Origin: JAGWRI01 sp963728785
Lineage (GTDB): Bacteria > Gemmatimonadota > Gemmatimonadetes > Gemmatimonadales > Gemmatimonadaceae
DNA length: 64,000 bases
NCBI GenBank assembly: GCA_963728785.1
Contig: CAVSKV010000004.1
Location: 868,001-932,000, forward strand
Direction: 5' to 3'
Part shown: piece by piece, positions 9,244-17,860 of the stretch
Position numbering within the stretch: the first letter of the stretch is position 1
How the letters are laid out: each line of letters opens with the position of its first letter
Notes under the pieces: generated by a model
The model's input: the letters and a program-made list of their open reading frames with translations, nothing else
The model's database searches: none
What the model was told of the DNA's origin: nothing
Position numbers and translations under genes: made by a program

Positions 9244-9249
9244 TATATT
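9244..9249 (+). promoter_or_regulatory. Candidate -10 box (TATATT) just before murC
   Basis: An A/T-rich TATATT stands out in a G+C-rich context 12 nt upstream of the ATG at 9262. No convincing -35 box is visible 16-18 nt upstream. If it is used, the transcript would start within a few bases of the murC ATG. This is inference from sequence alone. Confidence 0.35.
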
Positions 9250-9261
9250 TCGCGCGCATCC

Positions 9262-10641
9262 ATGCCCCTCATCGATCCCACCGACTCGCGCCCCGTCCAC
9301 TTCGTGGGCATTGCCGGCGCGGGCATGCGCGCGCTGGCCGAATTACTGGTGCGCCGTGGGGCAGTGGTCACCGGCTGTGACGCCGTGCCGGGCGAGGTGG
9401 ACGACCTTCGCCGTCTGGGCATCGACGTGGACGAAGGCCACGATCCGGCACACGTCGAAAGCGCACGCGCCCTCGTCGTCACCTCGGCCATGCCGCGTAC
9501 GCATCCCGAGATCGAGCGGGCGCGTGCGCTCGGCGTTCCCGTCATCCGGCGCGCCGAGGCGCTGGGAGAGGCCACCGCGGGCGGCGAACTCGTGGCCGTC
9601 GCCGGCTCGCACGGCAAGTCGACCACAACGGTCATGGCCGCCGAGGCCATGGCGGCGGCGGGGCTCGACCCGACGGCGCTGGCGGGCGCGCGGGTGCACG
9701 AATGGAACGGCAACCTCCGAGCGGGCGGCACCACGCTGTACGTCGTGGAGGCGGACGAGTACGACCGGTCGTTCCTCGCGCTGTCACCCACCGTGGCCGT
9801 GATCACCAACATCGAGGCCGATCACCTCGACATCTACCGTGACCTCGCCGATATCCGCCGAGCGTTCGTGCAGTTCGCCCGCGGCGCGCGCGCGATCGTG
9901 CTCTCCGCCGACGACGAGCAGGCCAACACGCTGCCAACGCCGGACTCGGCCGAGGTCGTGCGATTCGGCGTGCGGACGGCCGGCGCCAGGCTCACCGCCA
10001 CCGACCTGCGGTTCGCCGCCGGCGGATCCCGCTTCGACGTACGGTTCGACGGCGCCCGCATCGGCGGCGTGCGGCTGCGCGTACCCGGCGTCCACAACGT
10101 GCAGAACGCCCTCGCGGCGCTCGGAGCAGGGTTGGCCGAAGGGCGCACGGTCGAGGAGATGGCCCCGGGGCTCGAAACATTCAATGGCGTGGAACGACGC
10201 TTCCAGCGCGCAGGCGACGCCGCCGGCGTGACCGTGGTGGACGACTACGCGCACCATCCCACCGAGATTGCCGCCACCCTCGCCGCGGCGCGCCAGGCTT
10301 TCCCGGGGCGTCGGCTCGTGGTGGCGTTTCAGCCTCACCTGTACTCGCGCACGCGCGATTTCGCACCCGCATTCGCCGCAGCGCTCGCCGCGGCGGACGC
10401 AATCTTCCTCGCCGAGATCTATCCGGCGCGCGAGCGGCCGATTGCCGGAGTGACGTCGGGCCTCATCGCCGATTCGCTCGGGCCGGCCGCCGACCGGCTG
10501 CGCTGGCGCGGCGACCGCAACGCGCTGGCCGCCGCGTTGTCCGATTTCGTTCATGAAGGCGACGTCGTGCTCACGATGGGCGCCGGCGACGTGACGAAGA
10601 CGGCCGGCGAATTGATAAAAAGGCTTGAGGCGCGTCCATGA
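9262..10641 (+). CDS. murC: UDP-N-acetylmuramate:L-alanine ligase, MurC
   Basis: Cytoplasmic ligase attaching the first stem residue, L-Ala, to UDP-MurNAc. From the ATG at 9262 the product is 459 aa, and its Rossmann motif G-I-A-G-A-G-M falls 14 residues in, as in homologues. A TTG at 9220, overlapping the murG stop as TTGA, would add 14 residues and mirrors the ftsZ/M23 overlap, so it remains possible. The P-loop is G-S-H-G-K-S-T-T-T (usual form G-T-H-G-K-T), and D-D-Y-A-H-H-P-T-E in the C-terminal domain is the MurC signature. murB and ddl, often next, are missing; ftsQ follows directly with an ATGA overlap. Confidence 0.95.
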   Translation: MPLIDPTDSRPVHFVGIAGAGMRALAELLVRRGAVVTGCDAVPGEVDDLRRLGIDVDEGHDPAHVESARALVVTSAMPRTHPEIERARALGVPVIRRAEALGEATAGGELVAVAGSHGKSTTTVMAAEAMAAAGLDPTALAGARVHEWNGNLRAGGTTLYVVEADEYDRSFLALSPTVAVITNIEADHLDIYRDLADIRRAFVQFARGARAIVLSADDEQANTLPTPDSAEVVRFGVRTAGARLTATDLRFAAGGSRFDVRFDGARIGGVRLRVPGVHNVQNALAALGAGLAEGRTVEEMAPGLETFNGVERRFQRAGDAAGVTVVDDYAHHPTEIAATLAAARQAFPGRRLVVAFQPHLYSRTRDFAPAFAAALAAADAIFLAEIYPARERPIAGVTSGLIADSLGPAADRLRWRGDRNALAAALSDFVHEGDVVLTMGAGDVTKTAGELIKRLEARP

Positions 10642-11366
10642 CACCCGGCGACCGGACATCGGGGCCGGAGCACGGGGGCGCGCCTCCCGTGTGGCCACGA
10701 TGGAAACGCGTCGGGGCCGTGCTGCTCGTGGTTGCGGCGGCGGTGGCGCCCTTCTGGGGGCGCCCGCTGCTTGCACGAATGGCGTTCTTTCGCGTGCGCC
10801 GCGTGCAGGTCGAAGGTGCACGGTACACCTCAGCGCGTGACATTTTGCGCCAGTTGAACGTCGATACCACGGTGTCGGTGTGGACCGCGCTCGGTCCCCT
10901 CGAACGCCGGGTGGCGCAGTTGCCGGAGGTGCGCGCGGCGGTGATTCGGCGTAAGCTTCCAGGAACGCTCGTCGTCAGGGTCACCGAGCGGGTGCCGGTG
11001 GCGCTCGTGCCGACCCCGCACGGGCTCCGTCCGTACGACGAGCACGGACTGCCGCTGCCGATCGATCCGTCCAGGACCGTGGTTGACGCGCCGATCCTGG
11101 CGTATCGTGATACGGCGGCACTGCGATTGTTGGGGGAGCTCCGGCAGCGGGCGCCCGAGTTTTACCAGAGCGTGAGCGACGTCCGGCGGGTGGGAGGCGA
11201 GTTGGACCTCTCACTGGGCACGTTCCTCGTCCGCGCGATGGCCGATGTAACCGTTCGCCGGTTGGAAGACCTCGACCCCGTGGAACGCGATCTCGCGTCG
11301 CGCGGGCTCAAGGTCTCCGAACTGGATCTTCGATACCGTGACCAAGTGATCGCCCGACTCAAATGA
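10638..11366 (+). CDS. ftsQ: Cell division protein FtsQ
   Basis: Bitopic inner-membrane divisome protein bridging early and late division proteins. The 242-aa product has a Pro/Gly-rich cytoplasmic tail (about residues 1-25), one membrane segment (about 27-50), a POTRA domain (F-F-R-V-R-R-V-Q-V-E-G onward, about residues 53-120), then the beta domain. The start overlaps the murC stop and the stop overlaps the ftsA start (ATGA, 11363-11366). The ORF frame, position and topology all agree; sequence conservation in FtsQ is always weak. Confidence 0.92.
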   Translation: MTPGDRTSGPEHGGAPPVWPRWKRVGAVLLVVAAAVAPFWGRPLLARMAFFRVRRVQVEGARYTSARDILRQLNVDTTVSVWTALGPLERRVAQLPEVRAAVIRRKLPGTLVVRVTERVPVALVPTPHGLRPYDEHGLPLPIDPSRTVVDAPILAYRDTAALRLLGELRQRAPEFYQSVSDVRRVGGELDLSLGTFLVRAMADVTVRRLEDLDPVERDLASRGLKVSELDLRYRDQVIARLK

Positions 11367-12619
11367 ACGCAGAACGCCTCGTTGCCGGTCTCGACATCGG
11401 CTCCGCCAAGACCACCGCCATCATCGCCGAAGTCGTCGGCGACCTGCCGCGGCATCCCTCCATCAAGGTGCTGGGCGTGGGGCAGGCGCGCACCACCGGC
11501 ATGCGGCGCGGCGTGGTGTCTGACATCGAAGAGACCACGCGCTCCATCCGCAAGGCGCTCCAGGACGCCGAGCGCATGGCCGGCGTCCAGGTGCAGGAGC
11601 TGTACGCCGGCATCGCCGGCGAACACGTCCAGGCGATGACCAGCAAGGGAATCGTGGCCGTGTCGGGCGACGAGATCACCAAGGCCGACGTGGAACGCGC
11701 CAACGAGGTGGCCCGCGCGCAGGCCATTCCGCAGGAGCGGGAGTTGCTGCACGCCATACCGCAGGAATACACGGTGGACAAGAACACCGGGATCCGCGAT
11801 CCCATCGGGATGAGCGGCATGCGGCTCGAGGTGGAGATGTACCTCGTGACCATCGGCAGCTCGCCGGCCATCAACCTGCGCAAGAGCGTGGAGCGGGCCG
11901 GCTACAAGGTGCGCGACCTCGTGCTCGAGCCACTGGCCAGCGCCCTCTCCGTGCTCACCGAAGACGAGAAGGAGCTGGGTGTGGCGCTGGTCGAGATGGG
12001 CGCCGGCACCACCGACATCGCCGTGTTCCACGAAGGGAAGATCCGCCACCTCGGCACGATCCCCTTCGGCGGCAACAACGTGACGAGCGACATCGTCCAC
12101 GGACTCGGGGTCACCCAGTCCGACGCCGAACGCCTCAAGGAGCGCGATGGCTGCGCCTACGAATCACTGGTCGACCCGCAGGACATTCTCCAGCTGCCGA
12201 GCACGGTGGCCCAGGGCGACCGGCAGATCCCGCGCGAACTCCTGGCGCACATCATCCACCAGAGAATGGACGAGATCTTCAATCTCGTGCAGAACGACAT
12301 CACCGACGCGGGATACGCCAACCGGTTGAGCGCCGGCATCGTGCTGACCGGCGGCGCTGCGGCCATGCAGGGTGCGGGCGAACTGGCGGCCGAGGTGTTC
12401 GGCACCGGCGTCCGCGTAGGGTCGCCGGCCGAGAACATCGGCGGGCTCACCGACTCGGTGGAGGCACCGCGGTTCGCCACGGTGGTCGGCCTCGCCCAGT
12501 TCGGCGCCACGCGGATGGCGCTGGGCGCGACCTCGACTGCGAAACGGCTCTCCGTGGGCGGGGCGGGGATGGAGAAGTGGGTGCAGAAGCTCAAGTTCTG
12601 GCTTCAGGACTTCTTCTAA
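11363..12619 (+). CDS. ftsA: Cell division protein FtsA
   Basis: Actin-like ATPase that tethers FtsZ filaments to the membrane. The 418-aa product begins with the phosphate-1 motif D-I-G-S-A-K-T-T, contains the SHS2/1C domain (about residues 85-165), the second phosphate loop M-G-A-G-T-T-D-I-A and the adenosine motif V-L-T-G-G-A-A. The last 15 residues (M-E-K-W-V-Q-K-L-K-F-W-L-Q-D-F) form the expected amphipathic membrane-targeting helix, so the C-terminus is complete. The stop is followed at once by octamer array 2 and then by a convergent gene, so ftsA ends its transcription unit instead of reading into ftsZ, which is unusual. Confidence 0.96.
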   Translation: MNAERLVAGLDIGSAKTTAIIAEVVGDLPRHPSIKVLGVGQARTTGMRRGVVSDIEETTRSIRKALQDAERMAGVQVQELYAGIAGEHVQAMTSKGIVAVSGDEITKADVERANEVARAQAIPQERELLHAIPQEYTVDKNTGIRDPIGMSGMRLEVEMYLVTIGSSPAINLRKSVERAGYKVRDLVLEPLASALSVLTEDEKELGVALVEMGAGTTDIAVFHEGKIRHLGTIPFGGNNVTSDIVHGLGVTQSDAERLKERDGCAYESLVDPQDILQLPSTVAQGDRQIPRELLAHIIHQRMDEIFNLVQNDITDAGYANRLSAGIVLTGGAAAMQGAGELAAEVFGTGVRVGSPAENIGGLTDSVEAPRFATVVGLAQFGATRMALGATSTAKRLSVGGAGMEKWVQKLKFWLQDFF

Positions 12620-12664
12620 CAGTCGGACAGTCGGACAGTCGGGCAGTCAGACCGTCGGACAGTC
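12620..12664 (-). repeat. Octamer tandem array 2 (GGACAGTC on +, about 5.5 units)
   Basis: Starting one base after the ftsA stop: a partial CAGTC, two GGACAGTC units, GGGCAGTC, AGACCGTC and GGACAGTC, then a degenerate tail. Read on the minus strand it is the same GACTGTCC unit as array 1. It separates the convergent ftsA and ogt genes. Bases from 12647 are also the last codons of ogt, so the repeat encodes part of that protein's C-terminus. Confidence 0.9.
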
Positions 12665-13156
12665 GCACACAGTCAGGCAGCGTTGCTCGTGAGCGAGGAG
12701 CCACCGCTTGCGCTCGATGCCTCCGCCGAATCCCGTGAGCGACCCGTTCGCCCCCACCACGCGGTGGCAGGGCACCACGATCGAGATCGGGTTGTGCGCG
12801 TTTGCGGCGCCCACGGCGCGGGAGGCCCTGGGGTTGCCCAGGCGGCGCGCCAGCGCCCCGTAGGACGAGACGCCGCCATAGGGGATCTTGTTCAGTTCGG
12901 CCCAGGCCGCGTGCTGGAAGGGCGTCCCCGCGGCGGCGAGGGGCAGGTGGAACGCGCGCAGAGTACCCGCGAAGTACGCATGGAGCTGCCGGCGCGCCTC
13001 CTCGAGCACTCGGGAAGCCGGTCCGGCGTTGCCGGAGTCGGCACGCCAGCCGGCCTCTTCCTGAGCGGGCGGTGCGTGCCGGCGAAGTTCGAAATAGACG
13101 CCCGCCAGCCCGGTGGCCCGAGCTGCCAACGTCAGTCGGCCGACCGGGCTCGGCAT
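12647..13156 (-). CDS. ogt: Methylated-DNA--protein-cysteine methyltransferase (Ogt/MGMT type)
   Basis: Suicide repair protein that removes alkyl groups from O6-alkylguanine onto its own cysteine. The 169-aa product has the nucleophile box P-C-H-R-V with Cys130, the preceding A-A-N-A-H-N-P-I segment and the helix-turn-helix region (I-P-Y-G-x-V-S-S-Y-G). The ATG at 13156 gives the usual length. The final residues (C-L-T-V-C-D-C-P-T-V) are encoded by the octamer array and look like a read-through tail rather than native sequence. It sits convergent to ftsA and divergent from ftsZ, splitting a gene pair that is contiguous in most bacteria. Confidence 0.92.
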   Translation of the reverse strand: MPSPVGRLTLAARATGLAGVYFELRRHAPPAQEEAGWRADSGNAGPASRVLEEARRQLHAYFAGTLRAFHLPLAAAGTPFQHAAWAELNKIPYGGVSSYGALARRLGNPRASRAVGAANAHNPISIVVPCHRVVGANGSLTGFGGGIERKRWLLAHEQRCLTVCDCPTV

Positions 13157-13164
13157 CGTGGTGT

Positions 13165-13170
13165 AGAATA
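13165..13170 (-). promoter_or_regulatory. Candidate -10 box (TATTCT) for ogt
   Basis: On the minus strand TATTCT ends 8 nt before the ogt ATG, so a transcript would begin at or near the start codon. No clear -35 match is seen upstream. The assignment rests on base composition and spacing only. Confidence 0.35.
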
Positions 13171-13405
13171 TGGGGTCGGGGATTGCTCGATCGCCGAGAG
13201 TAGGAGCGGAGGCGGCAGGGAAACGGGGAGAGTGGACGCTCGCACGTGTAGCGCCCCCGCGTCAACGGTCGGCCAGCGACCTCGCGACATCGGAAATCCA
13301 CATCAAAAAAGTGCTGTCGCTCCTCGCGGTGTGGACAAGCTGTACGTGCTCTTTTCGTGCAGCCGTCGTCCATACAGCGGGGGTAGTCGGGCGCGGTAAA
13401 GGCAT

Positions 13406-13411
13406 TATATT
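13406..13411 (+). promoter_or_regulatory. Candidate -10 box (TATATT) for ftsZ
   Basis: TATATT lies inside GCATTATATTGCC, the only A/T-rich patch close upstream of ftsZ, 125 nt before the ATG. Because the convergent ogt gene cuts ftsZ off from the ftsQA transcript, ftsZ needs its own promoter and this is the best visible candidate. The -35 position is not well matched. Confidence 0.4.
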
Positions 13412-13536
13412 GCCGCAACCGATCTAGCGACTGTGGCGTGCAACAATCGGGTGCGTCCACTGTCGCCGTCCCGTTCCGCGGTCTGCCCGTTCCTCGCCGA
13501 CCGTTCCCACCTCAGAAGTGCCGGAGTCCCACTCGC

Positions 13537-14733
13537 ATGGTCTTCGAGTTCGAAGAAAACGCGACCCAACGCGCCCGGATGAAAGTCGTGGGCGTCGGCG
13601 GCGGTGGTGGCAACGCCGTCAATCGCATGATCGAGGAACGCCTCGAGCACGTCGAGTTCATCTCCGTCAACACTGACAATCAAGCCCTTCTGAACTCGAA
13701 GTCGGACATCAAGGTTCAGATCGGCAAGAAACTCACCCGCGGACTGGGCGCCGGCGCGCGGCCGGAGATCGGCCGCCAGGCCATCGAAGAGAATCGGGAT
13801 GAAGTCGGATCGGCCCTCCAGGGTGCCGACCTCGTCTTCATCACGTGCGGCATGGGAGGCGGAACCGGCACGGGCGCAGCGCCCGTCGTAGCCGAACTGG
13901 CGCGCGAAGCCGGCGCGCTCACCGTGGGAATCGTGACCAAGCCGTTCCTGTTCGAAGGACGCAAGCGCATGCGTCAGGCGGAGCAGGGCATCGCCGAGAT
14001 GCGCAAGAACGTGGACACGATGATCGTCGTGCCCAACGAGCGGCTCCTGGCAGTGGTCGGCAAGGGCATCCCGTTCCAGGACGCGCTCAAGAAGGCCGAT
14101 GAAGTACTGCTCCATGCGACACAGGGCATCAGCACGCTGATCACCAAGCCCGGCCTCGTGAACGTGGACTTCGCCGACGTACGCACGGTGATGCGCGAGG
14201 GTGGCTCGGCCCTCATGGGCACGGGCATCGGTCGTGGCGAGAACCGCGCCATGGAAGCGGCCCAGCAGGCCATCTCGAGCCCGCTGCTCGACAACGTGTC
14301 GATCTCCGGGTCGCGCGGCGTGCTGCTCAACATCACGGGCGGCGGCGACCTCACGCTGGGCGAAGTCACGCAAATCAGCGACATCGTCCACGACGCAGCA
14401 GGGGACGATGCCGAGATCATCTTTGGCGCGGTGCACGAGCCGGCGATGCAGGGCGAGTTGCGTGTGACCGTCATCGCCACGGGCTTCGACCGGACGGTGA
14501 CCACGGGCCTCACCCCGGCGCACGACCATCCGATCCTCGGCAAAGGCGCGCCGATCATTCCATTTCCGGGTACGAGAACCGCGCGTGCGGGTGGAATATC
14601 CGCACGGTCCGCCGGCAACCAGCCCGGGGACACGCAGCGGGGGGCGCGTCCGGCCGCTACGGACAAGGATAAAGGGGCGGGCGATCTCAGCGACATGGAG
14701 ATCCCCACCTTCATCCGGAGGCAGATGGATTGA
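13537..14733 (+). CDS. ftsZ: Cell division GTPase FtsZ
   Basis: Tubulin-like GTPase that polymerises into the division ring. The ATG at 13537 gives 398 aa starting M-V-F-E-F-E-E-N-A; GGAG 11-14 nt upstream could act as Shine-Dalgarno. Visible motifs are G-V-G-G-G-G-G-N-A-V, the tubulin signature G-G-G-T-G-T-G-A-A-P, and N-V-D-F-A-D-V in the T7 loop. After a variable linker (about residues 325-385) the C-terminal peptide D-M-E-I-P-T-F-I-R-R is intact, which is the docking site for FtsA and other tethers. The stop overlaps the TTG start of the M23 peptidase gene (TTGA, 14730-14733). Confidence 0.97.
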   Translation: MVFEFEENATQRARMKVVGVGGGGGNAVNRMIEERLEHVEFISVNTDNQALLNSKSDIKVQIGKKLTRGLGAGARPEIGRQAIEENRDEVGSALQGADLVFITCGMGGGTGTGAAPVVAELAREAGALTVGIVTKPFLFEGRKRMRQAEQGIAEMRKNVDTMIVVPNERLLAVVGKGIPFQDALKKADEVLLHATQGISTLITKPGLVNVDFADVRTVMREGGSALMGTGIGRGENRAMEAAQQAISSPLLDNVSISGSRGVLLNITGGGDLTLGEVTQISDIVHDAAGDDAEIIFGAVHEPAMQGELRVTVIATGFDRTVTTGLTPAHDHPILGKGAPIIPFPGTRTARAGGISARSAGNQPGDTQRGARPAATDKDKGAGDLSDMEIPTFIRRQMD

Positions 14734-15998
14734 AGGTTCGCACCGCGCGCGCCATCACGTATTCGGTGGTGGCGATTCTTGCCGTCCTCGCCATTCGGGC
14801 CACGCCGCCGCTCGCTCAGTTGCCGGCCGCCGCCGTATTGGTCGACTCGGGTCCGGTGCCCAGTTGGAAGCTCAAGTTCGACAGCGTGGCCAGCGGCGAG
14901 ACCCTGGTCAACGTGCTGGAGCGCGGTGGCCTGAGTGATACGGCCGCCGGACACGCGGTGCTGGCCGCGCGGTCGCTCAATCCGAAGCGCATCCCCACGG
15001 GATTGCCCGTGGCCGTGCTCAACGCGTCGCCGGCCGATTCGCAGCCCACCGAGATCGTGGTGCAACTAGCGGTGGACCACTTCCTGCACCTCGTGCGCGG
15101 CGGCAGCGGCTGGACCGAGCATGACGAGCGCCTGCCCTGGAAGACCGATACCGTCGCCGTCCGGGGCACGATCCATTCGAACCTTTATCAGGCGCTGTAC
15201 GACGCGGCAGACACCACGCTCTCCCGCGACGCGCAGAACGCGCTCGTCGTCAAGCTGGCCGACGACGTGTACGAGTACCGGGTCGACATGAGCCGCGACC
15301 TGCAGGACGGCGACACCTTCCGCGTGCTCGCCGAGCGCAGTTCACTGTCCAACGGGGCGGTGCGGATCGGCGACATCGTGGCGGCGCAGCTCGAGTTGTC
15401 GGGCACCGAGATCGACGCCGTGCACTACACCAACGACAAGGTCGCCGGCGACTACTTCGACCAGCAGGGGCGCTCGCTCAAGGCCGCGTTCCTGAGGGCG
15501 CCGCTCCAGTTCAAGTACATCTCCAGCGGCTTCGGCAACCGCTACCACCCGATTCTCAAGCTCTGGCGCGACCACAAGGGCATCGACTACGCGGCCAACG
15601 CCGGAACGCCGGTGCGTGCAATCGGCAACGGTGTGGTGGTGCGGGCGGGTTGGGCGAGCGGGTACGGCAATCTGATCGAGATCCGTCATCCCAACGGCTT
15701 CTCGTCGCGTTACGGGCACCTGCGGGCGTTTGCCAAGGGCATTCACGCCGGCGCTCGCGTGGACATCGGCGAGACGATCGGCTACGTGGGAATGACCGGG
15801 CTCGCCACCGGCCCGCACCTGCACTTCGAGTTCATGGTGCGTGGGGTACAGCGCGACCCGCGCGTGGCGCTCCGGAACGTGGGCGGGGCGCCGATTCCCG
15901 GTTCGCTCATGGCCTCGTTCGACACCGTGCGCGACCGCCTCATGGGGCATCTGCTGGCCAGCACGGGCGGCGTGACCGCCACCGTCGCGCAGCGCTAG
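14730..15998 (+). CDS. LytM-domain (peptidase M23) envelope protein
   Basis: Predicted periplasmic zinc endopeptidase, or a LytM regulator of amidases, anchored by an N-terminal hydrophobic segment (about residues 8-28). A LysM/OapA-like segment (E-T-L-V-N-V-L-E-R-G-G-L) occupies about 50-90. The C-terminal M23 domain keeps the metal ligands H-x-x-x-D (H-K-G-I-D-Y) and H-L-H-F-E, so it may be catalytic rather than degenerate like EnvC. The TTG start overlaps the ftsZ stop and there is no other good start nearby, so translation is probably coupled to FtsZ. That context suggests a role in septal peptidoglycan splitting; this is inference. Length 422 aa fits NlpD/EnvC/MepM-like proteins. Confidence 0.85.
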   Translation: MKVRTARAITYSVVAILAVLAIRATPPLAQLPAAAVLVDSGPVPSWKLKFDSVASGETLVNVLERGGLSDTAAGHAVLAARSLNPKRIPTGLPVAVLNASPADSQPTEIVVQLAVDHFLHLVRGGSGWTEHDERLPWKTDTVAVRGTIHSNLYQALYDAADTTLSRDAQNALVVKLADDVYEYRVDMSRDLQDGDTFRVLAERSSLSNGAVRIGDIVAAQLELSGTEIDAVHYTNDKVAGDYFDQQGRSLKAAFLRAPLQFKYISSGFGNRYHPILKLWRDHKGIDYAANAGTPVRAIGNGVVVRAGWASGYGNLIEIRHPNGFSSRYGHLRAFAKGIHAGARVDIGETIGYVGMTGLATGPHLHFEFMVRGVQRDPRVALRNVGGAPIPGSLMASFDTVRDRLMGHLLASTGGVTATVAQR

Positions 15999-16040
15999 CG
16001 GCGCGGGCGCGCCGGCGCACCGCCGCTTCCCGGGCCTCAC

Positions 16041-17840
16041 GTGCTCTGGCTGATCGCCGTCCTCCTGGGGCTGGCCGGCGCGGCACTGCAGTACGGATGG
16101 GGCTCGCCCCGCCGCATCCTCGCCGCGCTCGCGCCGGCCGCGCTCCGGGCAGCCGCCCTCGTGTTCGTCGTGGCGCTCCTGCTCGGGGCCCCCGGCGGGC
16201 CGGCCCGCCGCGAGCGGCCCTGGGCGGCCCTCGATGTCTCGGCGAGCATGGCCCGCGCTGGCGACACCCTGGCGTGGCGTGCCGCCGCCGACTCGGCCCG
16301 AGCCGTCACCGCGGACTCCCTGTTCCTGTTCGGCGACTCGCTGCGTCCCGGACCGCCCCCGAAGCTTCCCCTGGATACGCGTTCTGATATGGACCCGGTG
16401 GTCGAGCGCGCCCTCGCCTCCGGCCGGCCCGTGGTCGTCGTCACCGACGGAGAGGGCGTGGAGGCCGATCTCCTCCGCCGGCTGCCGGCTGGTTCGCGCG
16501 TGATCGTGGTGCCCCACGCGCGCTCCCGCGACGTGGCGGCGGTGAACCTCGACGTTCCGCGAGCGATCGTGGGCGGGGATACCGTGGAGGCGCGGCTCAC
16601 GATCGGCGCCGGTCGCGGCGGGAGCGGGGGCGGCACGGCCCGCCTGTTTCTCGAGGGCCGCCTCCTGGCCGCCGTGCCGTTCGACTCGCTCGGGGCCTAC
16701 GCCCGGCGCGAGATCACCGTGCGCGTCCGCGTCGCGACGGGTGAAGGGCCCGCGGAACTGCGTGCCGTGGTGTCGTCGGCCGGCGATGCCGAACCGCGCA
16801 ACGACACGCTGGGTACCGGGCTCGACGTGTCGCGGCAGCCGGGCGCCGTATTCGTCTCCACGTCGCCCGACTACGACGCGCGGTACGCACTCGCCGTGCT
16901 GCGCGGGGCGCTGGCCCTACCCACCCGCGCCTTCTACCACCTCTCCCCGGGCAACTGGCGCGAGGACGGCAGCTACGCGCCGGTGACCGAGGCCGAGGTG
17001 CGGGCCGCGTTCCGGGATGCGCCTGTGGCCGTGCTGCACGGCGATACGGCCGTGTTCGGCCCGCCCCGCGATGCCACCCGCGCCCCACTCGCGCTCATCG
17101 TGCCGACCACGGGCGACGGCAACGAATGGTACGCGAGCGCGGCGCCCGTCTCGCCGCTCGTAGCGGCGTTGGGCGGCGTCGCATGGGACTCGCTCCCGCC
17201 GCTGCTCGTGGGCGGGGCGGAGCCTCGGGGGCAGTGGCGCGCCCTCGAAGTCCGTCGCGGACGCGAGGCGCTCGCGCATACGATCATCGCCGGCGACGAC
17301 TCGCCGCGGCGTGTTGTCGTTGTCGCGGCGTCCGATCTCTGGCGCTGGCAGTTCCGGGGTGGGGCGTCGGCGGATGCCTTCACCGCACTGTGGGGCGGCA
17401 TCTTCGACTACCTCGCCTCCGAGCGCGCCGACCGTCGCGCCGCGGTGCCCGACGCGCGGCTCGTGCGCGCTGGCGAGGCCGTGACCTGGCGCCGCGGCGC
17501 GCCCGGCGACAGCGCCGTGACCGTAGTGCTCATGGGGCGCGGCGGTAAGGCGGTCGACACGCTTCACCTTCGTTTCGCGAGCGGTTCGGCCACCACGACC
17601 TCTCGGCCGCTCGCGGCCGGGACGTACGACGCCACGATGGCCGGCGGCTCAGCCGTGCTGGTGGTGAACGCGAGCGACGAACTCGTGCCGCAGCCGCCCG
17701 GAGCCGTCTCGGCCGCGGTGGGCGGGGCCCCGGTGCGCGGAGCGGCGCCGCTGGCCCGGGACACCTGGTGGCCGTACGTGCTCATCGTGTTGATACTGTG
17801 CGGGGAATGGCTCCTGCGCCGGCGTGCGGGATTGCGATGA
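16041..17840 (+). CDS. Membrane-anchored VWA-like (BatA-type) protein of unknown role
   Basis: 599 aa from a GTG start. Two hydrophobic segments (about residues 2-20 and 34-52) precede a domain beginning W-A-A-L-D-V-S-A-S-M, which matches the D-x-S-x-S half of a VWA metal-ion site. The rest resembles the extracytoplasmic beta-rich part of Bat-like proteins, and one hydrophobic segment (W-W-P-Y-V-L-I-V-L-I-L-C) ends the chain. It sits 42 nt after the M23 gene and 32 nt before ftsY, in the same direction. No AAA+ MoxR partner is adjacent, so the Bat assignment is by architecture only and the function is unknown. Confidence 0.6.
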   Translation: MLWLIAVLLGLAGAALQYGWGSPRRILAALAPAALRAAALVFVVALLLGAPGGPARRERPWAALDVSASMARAGDTLAWRAAADSARAVTADSLFLFGDSLRPGPPPKLPLDTRSDMDPVVERALASGRPVVVVTDGEGVEADLLRRLPAGSRVIVVPHARSRDVAAVNLDVPRAIVGGDTVEARLTIGAGRGGSGGGTARLFLEGRLLAAVPFDSLGAYARREITVRVRVATGEGPAELRAVVSSAGDAEPRNDTLGTGLDVSRQPGAVFVSTSPDYDARYALAVLRGALALPTRAFYHLSPGNWREDGSYAPVTEAEVRAAFRDAPVAVLHGDTAVFGPPRDATRAPLALIVPTTGDGNEWYASAAPVSPLVAALGGVAWDSLPPLLVGGAEPRGQWRALEVRRGREALAHTIIAGDDSPRRVVVVAASDLWRWQFRGGASADAFTALWGGIFDYLASERADRRAAVPDARLVRAGEAVTWRRGAPGDSAVTVVLMGRGGKAVDTLHLRFASGSATTTSRPLAAGTYDATMAGGSAVLVVNASDELVPQPPGAVSAAVGGAPVRGAAPLARDTWWPYVLIVLILCGEWLLRRRAGLR

Positions 17841-17860
17841 TCGTCGGGCGCCGCCGCCAT

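Larger units (their letters stand above)
13157..13536. other. Divergent intergenic region ogt / ftsZ (380 nt)
   Basis: No convincing gene is seen. It holds a candidate ogt -10 box on the minus strand (13165-13170), an A-rich patch near 13300-13310, a second -10-like box for ftsZ at 13406-13411, and a G+C-rich leader of about 120 nt before the ftsZ ATG. An in-frame GTG at 13438 would add 33 residues to FtsZ but lacks family support. Confidence 0.6.

Noticed and set aside
13438..13536. GTG start giving FtsZ a 33-residue N-terminal extension
   Set aside because: Extension is basic and Pro-rich and unlike FtsZ N-termini; the ATG at 13537 starts where the family begins.
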